From positions 1 through 29,201 of the forward strand of contig NZ_CAKZMJ010000025.1 in assembly GCF_937128415.1 (NCBI RefSeq): 29,201 nt of DNA. The letters are read 5' to 3'. The DNA comes from an uncultured Caldilinea sp. (GTDB taxonomy: Bacteria; Chloroflexota; Anaerolineae; Caldilineales; Caldilineaceae). Positions 1 through 15,374 of the stretch are shown in pieces (within the stretch, counting starts at the first letter, position 1; each line of letters starts with the position of its first letter). Under the pieces are notes generated by a model that made no database searches, was not told the origin of the DNA, and worked only from the letters and a program-made list of their open reading frames with translations. The translations under genes were made by a program, and so were the position numbers.

Positions 1-179
1 TCCCCAATGAAAACGGAGCGAGTGAACCTTCATATATCTATTGTACATCGCTCGCTACTTTTTACCGGAACCTGGTCAGTCCCTCGTCTCCGGCGGAATG
101 ACGGTTAACCCAATTCCTCTGGCAAATCGAGAGCAATCACCGCTTTACCGAGCGAATGTGAAACATAGCTCGAAGAAAA
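1..179. other. left edge, no gene seen
   Basis: No convincing coding frame, RNA or repeat is visible here. The sequence is AT-richer than the rest of the window. It lies upstream of the promoter at 180-208 and may belong to the intergenic region of a gene outside the window. Confidence 0.5.
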
Positions 180-208
180 TAGACAAACAGGCATGGGCAA
201 ATTAGAAT
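180..208 (+). promoter_or_regulatory. predicted sigma70-type promoter of the riboswitch-exoD unit
   Basis: A -35-like TAGACA (180-185) and a -10-like TAGAAT (203-208) are separated by exactly 17 bases. Transcription would begin near 215, just before the riboswitch aptamer. The placement agrees with the RNA structure downstream. It is predicted from sequence only. Confidence 0.6.
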
Positions 209-225
209 ACTGTGCATCGTTTTTT

Positions 226-318
226 GCTCCGATGGGGAGTAGCCGCCCGTCTCACGGGTTGCGCAATCGTCAAGACGGACATTCGTCCCGGTTGCTCAGG
301 AAAGGCAAGACCATCGTC
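226..318 (+). ncRNA. yybP-ykoY (Mn2+-sensing) riboswitch aptamer
   Basis: The conserved elements of the yybP-ykoY family occur in order: GGGGAGTAGC (234-243), the AATCGTCAAGACGG segment (265-278) and GGCAAGACC (304-312). P1 forms from CGATGG (230-235) with CCATCG (311-316). One arm is the hairpin CCCGT/ACGGG (246-250 with 254-258). The other arm pairs GCAATC (263-268) with GGTTGC (290-295), enclosing GGAC/GTCC. The arrangement, in which the conserved GGAGUAG loop follows the 5' strand of P1 and the GCAAGA loop precedes the 3' strand, matches known Mn2+ riboswitches. The family binds Mn2+ and usually controls Mn exporters or TerC-like proteins. Here the next gene is exoD. Confidence 0.85.
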
Positions 319-347
319 ACACAGAAGTGACGGTGGTCTTTTTATTT
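307..347 (+). terminator. intrinsic terminator forming the riboswitch expression platform
   Basis: AAGACCATCGTCAC (307-320) and GTGACGGTGGTCTT (327-340) form a 14-bp stem with a single G-U pair and a six-base loop, followed by TTTATTT (341-347). The 5' strand of the stem contains CCATCG (311-316), which is also the 3' strand of riboswitch P1. Terminator and aptamer therefore cannot form together. The inferred logic is that Mn2+ stabilises P1 and permits read-through, which is an ON switch. Confidence 0.85.
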
Positions 348-379
348 GATGCAAGATGGTATAGAAAGGGGTTGTTGCA

Positions 380-1036
380 ATGACAGAGAAAACTCAAAAT
401 TCTGGTCAGCCGGGCCCTCATCACAAATCTCTGAGCGAAAAGTTAGAAATTATCGCTCATGAAATGCCGGAAGGCGTCATCACAATAGCGCACATTCTAA
501 ATATTTTTAAAGACGAAGGCCTGCTGCTGCTTTCCATCTTTCTTTCTCTAATTTTCTTGATCCCCATCTCAATCCCCGGTGTAAGCACGGTGTTCGGAAC
601 GGTGATCCTGTTGATCGGTGTTGCCCGCCTCTTCAATCGTCATTTATGGCTTCCGAGAGCCGTTGCCCGACGAACCATTGCAGCTGACAACCTGATCGTT
701 GGTTTAACCAAGGCGCTCCCCTGGCTCCATCGCCTTGAAAAAGTCAGTCGACCTCACCGATTGCCTTGGTTAACCGAAAATGCTCTCAGCGCAATCCATC
801 AACTGGCATATCTCTCCGCAGCACTGTTGTTGATAGCTCCCTTCGGATTTGTACCGTTCAGCAATACGCTGCCAGCCCTGTCTCTGATTTTCTTTGCAAT
901 CGGCGAGCTCGAAAAAGACGGCGTTAGCATTTTAATAGGACATCTTTTCAACGTGGCGACAGCGATCTACTTTGGCCTACTCATGACAGGCGTTGGCGTC
1001 ACCCTTTGGGAAGGATGGACTCGTCTTCCGTTTTAG
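380..1036 (+). CDS. exoD: ExoD-family integral membrane protein
   Basis: The 218-residue product matches the ExoD family (exopolysaccharide synthesis, ExoD). It has two similar hydrophobic halves. The first is around residues 46-80 and holds the motif IPGVSTVFG, followed by a basic WLPRAVARR stretch. The second is around 138-178 and holds APFGFVPFSN and a FFAIGELEKDG segment, with a last membrane span near 187-210. The founding member was tied to exopolysaccharide production and nodule invasion in Sinorhizobium; the biochemical function is unknown. The start is supported by AAAGGGG (365-371) eight bases upstream. The gene lies alone behind a Mn2+ riboswitch, which suggests a link to manganese homeostasis or membrane stress (inference). 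By eye its GC content is clearly below that of the rest of the window, so recent acquisition is possible. Confidence 0.85.
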   Translation: MTEKTQNSGQPGPHHKSLSEKLEIIAHEMPEGVITIAHILNIFKDEGLLLLSIFLSLIFLIPISIPGVSTVFGTVILLIGVARLFNRHLWLPRAVARRTIAADNLIVGLTKALPWLHRLEKVSRPHRLPWLTENALSAIHQLAYLSAALLLIAPFGFVPFSNTLPALSLIFFAIGELEKDGVSILIGHLFNVATAIYFGLLMTGVGVTLWEGWTRLPF

Positions 1037-1090
1037 TTTCATCGCTGTTATCGCTTCATAAAAAAGCAAAACAAAACTAAAAATTAGTTC

Positions 1091-1119
1091 TTGACAATCG
1101 ATTCGCTTCATGTTATTAT
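1091..1119 (+). promoter_or_regulatory. strong sigma70-type promoter of the lacI-family operon
   Basis: A perfect -35 TTGACA (1091-1096) and a -10 TATTAT (1114-1119) are spaced 17 bases apart. Just upstream is the AT-rich dyad ACTAA/TTAGT (1076-1088), and TTTTAGTTT/AAACTAAAA (1031-1039, 1074-1082) may serve as a weak end signal for exoD. The predicted start of transcription falls near 1126, at the edge of the operator. Confidence 0.75.
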
Positions 1120-1126
1120 TTGCACC

Positions 1127-1158
1127 AATTTACACGTGTAATCTTACACGTGTAAATT
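1127..1158 (+). promoter_or_regulatory. double palindromic operator, probable LacI-family autoregulatory site
   Basis: Two identical perfect 12-bp palindromes TTACACGTGTAA lie at 1130-1141 and 1144-1155, with centres 14 bp apart. Including flanks, 1127-1158 is itself one large dyad, broken only at the central TC. The CG-centred palindrome is typical of LacI/GalR-family sites. It begins directly after the -10, so a bound repressor would block initiation. The regulator gene begins 45 bases later, which suggests autorepression. No further copy was seen before the permease or binding-protein genes. Confidence 0.75.
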
Positions 1159-1203
1159 GTTCTGTCACTATCTTCGATTCACAAAAACGGCCACAACAAC
1201 AGA

Positions 1204-2277
1204 ATGAATATGAAAAAGCCGACGCAAGCGGATGTTGCTCGTTTGGCTGGTGTTTCCAGAGCAACCGTTTCATACGTCTTGAACGGCGTTGCCACTGAAC
1301 GGGTGCTCATTTCGGAGGCGACTCGGCAGCGCGTTTGGGCTGCCATCGAAGAGCTGGGTTATGAACCTGACGCTCGCGCGCAGGCGCTGCGTTCAGGACG
1401 CACTAAAACGGTTGGCCTTATTCTTCCGGAAATTCATAACCCGCACTTTTGGCAGACAGCGGATGGCGTCGAGCAGGAGCTGCGCGCCGCAGGCTATCAT
1501 CTCTTGCTTTCCAGCGCAGACCTTAGCCCGGAGTATGGAGATGATATTTTCAAGGAGCTGTCGCAGCATCGCATCGATGGTTTGATTCTGATGAGCGCCT
1601 TTGTTCTCCAATCGGCGAAAGGACAGGAGACACTGAATCAGCTTCTGGAGCGCCGGTTCCCCATCGTCAAAATCGGGGAGCACACAGCGATCGACTGCAT
1701 CGTTTCGAATTACCGCACGGCGACGCGCGAGGCGATGGAGCATCTGTTAAATTTTGGACATCGGCGCATCGGCTTGATTTACGGCGTGCGTTCAGCGTGG
1801 GAGACGTCGGAGACCGAGAACCCGCCGGTCGATATGTCCGGTGGATTGGATCGGCTGTTGACCTATCAGGAATGTTTACAAGCGGCTGGCCTCTCGGTCG
1901 ATCCGGGGCTGATTGTCACCTGCGGCACAAGTTTAGAGGACGGTTATCAGGCTGCGCAGCGACTTTTGACGCTTTCTGATCGGCCCACAGCGCTGCTTGT
2001 GATTAATGATTTGTTGGCTATCGGTGCGCTGCGCGCCGCCAGCGATCTAGGGTTGCGCGTTCCGGAGGATCTATCGGTGGTGGGTTTTGATGACATCCCG
2101 ATGGCCAGCTATCTGACGCCGCGTTTGACGACGAGCTCAAAGGATATGATCCGCGTGGGGCGCGAGGCGGTCAGGCTATTGCTGTTGCGCATTAACGATC
2201 CTGAACGTCCACAACAGCGCGTGGAAGTGCAGGCGCGCTTCATCGTACGAGAGTCAACAGGGCCGGCCCCGTTTTGA
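1204..2277 (+). CDS. LacI-family transcriptional regulator
   Basis: This 357-residue protein has the LacI/GalR layout. An N-terminal helix-turn-helix (about residues 7-28, TQADVARLAGVSRATVSYVL) is followed by the hinge helix (EPDARAQALRSGRT) and a periplasmic-binding-protein-like effector domain starting at VGLILPEIHNPHF. The C-terminal part carries the family pattern ALLVINDLLAIGALRAA...DLSVVGFDDIP. It should bind a sugar or sugar derivative and control the adjoining ABC sugar importer; the sugar cannot be told from sequence. The ATG at 1204 has no clear Shine-Dalgarno, and an in-frame ATG follows at 1210. It is the first gene of the operon, and the double operator just upstream suggests that it represses its own transcription. 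Confidence 0.93.
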   Translation: MNMKKPTQADVARLAGVSRATVSYVLNGVATERVLISEATRQRVWAAIEELGYEPDARAQALRSGRTKTVGLILPEIHNPHFWQTADGVEQELRAAGYHLLLSSADLSPEYGDDIFKELSQHRIDGLILMSAFVLQSAKGQETLNQLLERRFPIVKIGEHTAIDCIVSNYRTATREAMEHLLNFGHRRIGLIYGVRSAWETSETENPPVDMSGGLDRLLTYQECLQAAGLSVDPGLIVTCGTSLEDGYQAAQRLLTLSDRPTALLVINDLLAIGALRAASDLGLRVPEDLSVVGFDDIPMASYLTPRLTTSSKDMIRVGREAVRLLLLRINDPERPQQRVEVQARFIVRESTGPAPF

Positions 2278-2339
2278 GAAAAAAGAAATGAAAGAATAAA
2301 AGGCATGTCGCCTCGAAAAATGCACAGAAAGGGCTTGCC

Positions 2340-3308
2340 ATGAGCGATTCGCACGCCGTCGTTCGGTTTCTCAGGCGCAACGCTGCAGGGTATTTGTTTC
2401 TTGCGCCCTGGCTTGTCGGTTTTTTTGTGCTCACGCTGTATCCGATGATCTATTCCCTGTGGCTGAGCTTCACCAATTACAACTTCACCAAGCCAGATGC
2501 AATGCAATGGATTGGGTTTGGCAACTACGTCAAGATGTTCGGTTCCGTGTTCGGCCTGTCCCAGTTCACGGCTGCCACGGGCGAGGCCATGCATGTAGAC
2601 AGGCACTATATGAAGTCTCTCTCGGTCACGTTCACCTATGTCTTTGCAGCGGTGCCTTTGAAGCTTACGTTCGCCCTTGGCGTGGCAATATTGATGAGTC
2701 AGAAGCTACGATGGGTGCCGTTTTACCGCGCGGTGTATTACATTCCCACGCTCCTCGGCGGTTCAGTGGCCATCGCCGTGCTGTGGCGCAAATTGTTCGA
2801 GAAAGACGGTCTGGTCAATGCCTTCCTAAGCGCCCTTGGCTTCACCGACCTACCTGGCTGGATCACCAATCCTCGATATGCGCTCTGGACCCTTGTGTTA
2901 TTGGCGGTGTGGCAGTTTGGCTCTTCGATGATCATTTTTCTAGCAGGATTGAAACAGATCCCGCAGGAATACTATGAAGCCGCCAGCGTCGATGGAGCCA
3001 ACAAAGTCCATCAATTCTTTTTCATTACCCTTCCTCTGCTTTCTCCGGTGATTCTGTTCAACCTGGTCATGCAGATGATCTCGGCCTTCCAGGTGTTCAC
3101 GCAGGCGTACATCATCGGCGGCGGCGGGGGCGGCGTGCTGAACTCCACGCTGTTTTACACCTTGCATCTGTACATCCAGGGCTGGACCTATTATGAAATG
3201 GGATATGCGTCCGCCATGGCTTGGGTGTTGTTGTTGATCATCGGAGCGCTCACAGCGTTGATCTTCCGCTCATCACGTTTTTGGGTTTCTTATGGAACGG
3301 GGGAGTGA
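2340..3308 (+). CDS. ABC sugar transporter permease, MalF/UgpA type
   Basis: The 322-residue product is an inner-membrane permease of the carbohydrate uptake CUT1 group. It has about six membrane spans, beginning with LFLAPWLVGFFVLTLYPMIYSLWLSF. The cytoplasmic EAA loop that docks on the ATPase is seen as EAASVDGA (213-220) followed by FFFITLPLLSP. The SD-like AGAAAGGG (2326-2333) precedes the ATG. The gene follows the regulator by 62 bases with no terminator. The region of about residues 60-90 between the first spans is long and polar, as in MalF-like subunits. It pairs with the next permease. No ATP-binding subunit is present, so a shared MsmK/UgpC-type ATPase elsewhere is likely (inference). 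Confidence 0.92.
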   Translation: MSDSHAVVRFLRRNAAGYLFLAPWLVGFFVLTLYPMIYSLWLSFTNYNFTKPDAMQWIGFGNYVKMFGSVFGLSQFTAATGEAMHVDRHYMKSLSVTFTYVFAAVPLKLTFALGVAILMSQKLRWVPFYRAVYYIPTLLGGSVAIAVLWRKLFEKDGLVNAFLSALGFTDLPGWITNPRYALWTLVLLAVWQFGSSMIIFLAGLKQIPQEYYEAASVDGANKVHQFFFITLPLLSPVILFNLVMQMISAFQVFTQAYIIGGGGGGVLNSTLFYTLHLYIQGWTYYEMGYASAMAWVLLLIIGALTALIFRSSRFWVSYGTGE

Positions 3309-3309
3309 C

Positions 3310-4155
3310 GTGAAAACAGGTGCAGCTTTACGTCATGGGTTGACGCATCTGTTCATCGTCGTCCTGGGAATCACGATGATCTACCCCGTGCTCTGGATGA
3401 TCGTCAGTTCGTTCAAGCCGAACAGCATGATCTTCAGCGATCCGGGGTTAATTCCAAAGGCGGTGACCCTTGAGAACTACATCGCCGGATGGAAGGGATA
3501 CGCCGGTGTTTCATTTGGTGTGTTCTTTACAAATTCCCTCTTGCTGTGCGCTGTGGCCATCCTCGGGAACTTGATCTCCTGTTCGCTTGCTGCGTACGCT
3601 TTCGCCCGTCTCAAATTTACGGGCCGGAGCTTTTGGTTTGCGGTAATGATGGTGACGCTAATGCTGCCTGCGCACGTCACCCTGGTGCCACAGTACATCT
3701 TGTTCAACTCTTTCGGATGGGTGGGAACGTTTCTGCCGATCTTAACGCCTAAATTTCTGGCGACCGACGCGTTTTTCGTATTTTTGCTCGTGCAATTTAT
3801 TCGCAGTCTACCGAAAGAGCTGGACGAGGCGGCGACGATCGATGGTTGCAGTAAGTTCGGCATTTTCCTTCGCATCATTTTGCCGCTCGCCCTGCCCGCC
3901 TTGGTGACGGTTGCGCTCTTCACTTTCCTTTGGACGTGGGATGACTTCTTCAACCATCTCCTTTATCTAACCAAGCCGCCGATTTTCAGCGTGGCGCGTG
4001 CACTGCGCACGTTCGTCGGCGATGCGGGAGCAGTGTCCAATTGGGGCGCCGCATTGGCGATGTCGACGCTAGCCATGCTCCCTGCGTTTTTTCTGTTCTT
4101 CTCCCTACAGAGATATTTTGTGGAGGGAATCACAACCACCGGTCTGAAGGGCTGA
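3310..4155 (+). CDS. ABC sugar transporter permease, MalG/UgpE type
   Basis: This is the second CUT1 permease, about 281 residues. It opens with a membrane span (LFIVVLGITMIYPVLWMIVSSFKP) and has the EAA motif EAATIDGC (173-180) followed by FLRIILPLALPALVTVALF. Six membrane spans are expected. The GTG at 3310 is preferred because GGGGGAG (3299-3305) sits just ahead of it and the encoded length fits MalG-type proteins. An ATG at 3292, overlapping the preceding gene by 17 bases, is the alternative but has no Shine-Dalgarno. The nearly overlapping junction implies translational coupling with the first permease, with which it should form the heterodimeric channel. Confidence 0.91.
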   Translation: MKTGAALRHGLTHLFIVVLGITMIYPVLWMIVSSFKPNSMIFSDPGLIPKAVTLENYIAGWKGYAGVSFGVFFTNSLLLCAVAILGNLISCSLAAYAFARLKFTGRSFWFAVMMVTLMLPAHVTLVPQYILFNSFGWVGTFLPILTPKFLATDAFFVFLLVQFIRSLPKELDEAATIDGCSKFGIFLRIILPLALPALVTVALFTFLWTWDDFFNHLLYLTKPPIFSVARALRTFVGDAGAVSNWGAALAMSTLAMLPAFFLFFSLQRYFVEGITTTGLKG

Positions 4156-4227
4156 AAAGCTCGCTGCAGATGACAGCGTCGGCGCCGTTCATGAATCGTC
4201 GAGACTGCCATGACCGATGCGAAAAAT

Positions 4228-4249
4228 AGGAGGGTGAAATATGAAATGA
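4228..4249 (+). other. strong Shine-Dalgarno followed by a two-codon minimal ORF
   Basis: AGGAGGG (4228-4234) is followed at a good distance by ATG AAA TGA (4241-4249), encoding only Met-Lys. It lies in the 160-base gap between the second permease gene and the binding-protein gene. It may be a remnant start, a chance match or a regulatory minimal ORF; the sequence does not decide. Confidence 0.35.
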
Positions 4250-4315
4250 TGCGATGACAATCTGCCCTGTATTCGTTTGTTCAAACCATCTGGCACCCAG
4301 AAGGAGGATTCACCT

Positions 4316-5653
<1,338 letters not shown>

Positions 5654-5755
5654 CTCGATGCAGATAGTTTCATCCAGTCTCCAAGTTCATGGAAGATGGC
5701 AGTCCATGGAAGAAAGGCTGGAGATCTTCCGTAAGAGTTTCCCTCGATAAAACCC

Positions 5756-5827
5756 TCTTCGTGCTCTTCGTGTTTCTTTTGTGGATCGTTCAATTTCGTC
5801 CACGAAGTGATGCGAAGAGCACGAAGA
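5756..5827. repeat. intergenic inverted repeat between convergent genes
   Basis: TCTTCGTGCTCTTCG (5756-5770) is perfectly complementary to CGAAGAGCACGAAGA (5813-5827), with an inner GTGGA/TCCAC pair (5781-5785, 5799-5803). Each arm is made of short CTTCGTG-like words. It sits in the 229-base gap where the binding-protein gene and the minus-strand dehydrogenase gene converge, so it may act as a bidirectional terminator or be one copy of a dispersed REP-like element. A weaker stem CTTTTCT/AGAAAAG (5853-5859, 5868-5874) lies beside it. Confidence 0.6.
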
Positions 5828-5882
5828 AAGATAGCTTGCTGAAAGTTGCTTTCTTTTCTTTTTGATGAGAAAAGGCAGCATC

Positions 5883-7205
<1,323 letters not shown>

Positions 7206-7277
7206 GGAATGCAACTCTCCTTGAACAAAGCGTGTTGCATCGTTTGAAAGAATCCGATTTTGAAACGCGCAACAGCC

Positions 7278-7298
7278 ACGTAACACGTAATACGCAAT
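7278..7298. repeat. three tandem 7-bp repeats
   Basis: ACGTAAC, ACGTAAT and ACGCAAT follow each other directly. They lie in the gap upstream of the sugar dehydrogenase gene and downstream of the SH3-domain gene. Function unknown. Confidence 0.5.
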
Positions 7299-7342
7299 AG
7301 TATCTCTGATTCCAGGGCGATGCGAGGTTAGAGGCGTTCCAT

Positions 7343-9208
<1,866 letters not shown>

Positions 9209-9327
9209 TGTTCATCTCTCCTTGCGCTGGTCTGCGGCCATCCTACAGCCGTCGAAAGATTCTGTCAATTCATCACCTCAAAAACAAAGCGAGAGCGTCT
9301 TGCCGTCTGCCGAGAACATGAGAACGC

Positions 9328-9354
9328 CGGCCGCCGGTTTCTCGCCGGCGGCCG
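9328..9354 (-). terminator. GC-rich hairpin after the large secreted-protein gene
   Basis: CGGCCGCCGG (9328-9337) and CCGGCGGCCG (9345-9354) form a perfect 10-bp stem with a 7-base loop. The stem begins 25 bases beyond the minus-strand stop at 9379. The following bases in transcript direction are only moderately T-rich, so it may pause transcription or protect the 3' end rather than be a textbook intrinsic terminator. Confidence 0.55.
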
Positions 9355-9378
9355 ACGATGTCCGGACGAGGGGCTTGA

Positions 9379-13542
<4,164 letters not shown>

Positions 13543-13689
13543 AAGCGTTTCCTCCTTGGTGAACCGACGAAAATGACCTGCAGAAGTCGTTGGGGAGTGG
13601 AAGCGGTGGAAGCGGCTCCGTTTGGCGAGGGAGTCTCAACAGATGGAGCGCCGTCGATGCGGAGGCGATCCTTGAGACGTTACATTTTC

Positions 13690-13695
13690 ATTATA
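13690..13695 (-). promoter_or_regulatory. candidate -10 element for the large secreted-protein gene
   Basis: On the minus strand a perfect TATAAT lies about 150 bases upstream of the start at 13542 in an AT-rich patch. No good -35 is visible at the proper distance, so this is tentative. The same gap (13543-13765) also has a tandem 9-mer GTGGAAGCG repeated twice (13597-13614). Confidence 0.4.
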
Positions 13696-13765
13696 AAATC
13701 TATCTTTAAGTTTGAATGCGTCGCCGTTTTCTGACTCGGTGTGAATCAGATCACAAGCGACAAGG

Positions 13766-15364
13766 TCACGTCGATTTCTGCTTAAGCAACGCCTGCAGCA
13801 TCTCCAGAGTGTCGGCGTCCTGCGGCCGTTTGTCTCTACGCCAGCGCGCCATGCGCGGAAAGCGCAACGCAACGCCCGATTTGTGACGGTTCGACGGTTG
13901 AATGTCCTCAAAGGCAATCTCGAAAACTAGTTCCGGTCTCACGGCGCGCACCGGGCCGAAGCGTTCCACCGTGTTGCGCCGCACGAAGGCGTCCACCTGG
14001 CGAATCTCCTCGTCGGTGAGGCCGGAATAGGCTTTGGCGATCGGCGTCAGCTCGTCCCCGTCCCATACGGCGAAAGTGTAATCGGTGTAGAGCGAAGCGC
14101 GGCGCCCATGACCTCGCTGGGCGTAGATCAGCACGGCATCCACCGTATACGGGTCGATCTTCCATTTCCACCAGTCGCCTTTGATGCGCCCGACGCCGTA
14201 GGACGAGCTGCGCCGCTTCAGCATCAACCCTTCGGCCCCCCGCTCGCGAGCGGCGGCGCGCATCGCCGCCACGGCCTTCCAACCTTGCGCCTCGAGGGTG
14301 GGCGAAAGCGCAAACGGTGCATCGGCCGGCAATGACGCCGCCAGCCTTTGCAGACGTTGGCGCCGTTCGCTCAGGGGCAGAGGGCGAAGATCGACGCCTT
14401 CTTCCTCCAGCAGATCGTAGGCCATCAGAATCACGGGCGCCTCGCGCAGCGTTCTGGCGTCGATGCGCTTACGTCCAAGCCGCTGCTGCAACACATGAAA
14501 GGGCAGCGGCGCACCCTCGCGCCAGGCCAGAATTTCGCCGTCAAGGACGAGGCCGTCCGGCAGCCACTGACCCAGGCGCTGCAGTTCCGGATAGCTGTCG
14601 GTCACCAGCTCCTCCCCGCGCGTCCAGAGGAGCAGCTCGCCACGGCGTCGGATGACCTGGGCGCGAACGCCGTCCCATTTCCATTCGATTTGCCATTCAT
14701 TGCAGGAGCCGAGCCACTCCAACGGGTCTTCGAGTGGATAAGCTAGGAAGAAAGGGTAGGGTTGGCTGTGGTCGATCTGGTTCACTCCTCGATCGAGCAG
14801 CGCCCTGTAGTCGGCGGCGGTCGGCGTCCAATCGCCCATCAGACGGTGCGCCATCACCGCCGGATCGACGCCGGCCACGTTCGCCAACGCGCGCACGACC
14901 AGCGTGCGTCCGACGCCGACGCGAAAGCCTCCTGTGATCAACTTATGCCAGACAAAACACTCTTGGCGATTCATCTCTCGCCAGGTGCGGCGCACCAGCT
15001 CGCGCTGTTTTTCCTCGCCGAGCGCGGAAAGCGGCGCAATTCGTTCGGCCACCACCTGATGGAGCGGCAAAGCGATGCCGTTTCCTGTTTCGGGCAGCAA
15101 CAGCGCCAACGTTTCGGCCAGATCGCCGACGGCGTCGTAGCACTCCTCGACCAACCAGAGCGGCAGCTTCGCCTCCTCCGCCGCCCAGATGCGAAGCTGC
15201 GTAGACGAAAGCGTGCGCTTGAAGCGCCGACCGGTGAGAAAATAGAGCGCCCAGGCTGCGTCTTCGGCGGGCGCTGCAGTGAAATAGCGCTCGAGCGCCG
15301 CCACCTTGTCGTTGGTGCGGTTCGACTCATCCAGCTCGGTGTATAGCTGCGTGAATCTATCCAT
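13766..15364 (-). CDS. ATP-dependent DNA ligase (bacterial LigB/PP_1105-like type)
   Basis: The 532-residue product is an ATP-dependent ligase. A helical N-terminal DNA-binding region (about 1-200) is followed by the nucleotidyltransferase core with motif I EWKWDGVR, whose Lys229 should be adenylated. Motif III VLDGEILAW, motif IV GLMLKRR and motif V WWKWK follow, and then an OB-fold with ELVFEIAFEDIQPS and an Arg-rich C-terminus (ALRFPRMARWRRDK). It seals DNA nicks with ATP, unlike the NAD-dependent housekeeping ligase. The start at 15364 is 10 bases after the stop of the exonuclease gene, so the two form an operon. In many bacteria this ligase type is encoded with an Lhr-like helicase, a phosphoesterase and this exonuclease; only two of the four are here. 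Confidence 0.92.
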   Translation of the reverse strand: MDRFTQLYTELDESNRTNDKVAALERYFTAAPAEDAAWALYFLTGRRFKRTLSSTQLRIWAAEEAKLPLWLVEECYDAVGDLAETLALLLPETGNGIALPLHQVVAERIAPLSALGEEKQRELVRRTWREMNRQECFVWHKLITGGFRVGVGRTLVVRALANVAGVDPAVMAHRLMGDWTPTAADYRALLDRGVNQIDHSQPYPFFLAYPLEDPLEWLGSCNEWQIEWKWDGVRAQVIRRRGELLLWTRGEELVTDSYPELQRLGQWLPDGLVLDGEILAWREGAPLPFHVLQQRLGRKRIDARTLREAPVILMAYDLLEEEGVDLRPLPLSERRQRLQRLAASLPADAPFALSPTLEAQGWKAVAAMRAAARERGAEGLMLKRRSSSYGVGRIKGDWWKWKIDPYTVDAVLIYAQRGHGRRASLYTDYTFAVWDGDELTPIAKAYSGLTDEEIRQVDAFVRRNTVERFGPVRAVRPELVFEIAFEDIQPSNRHKSGVALRFPRMARWRRDKRPQDADTLEMLQALLKQKST

Positions 15365-15374
15365 GATGCCACCG

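Noticed and set aside
4277..4315. Upstream extension of the binding-protein gene
   Set aside because: The extension would place polar residues before the lipoprotein signal, and the Shine-Dalgarno serves the ATG at 4316.
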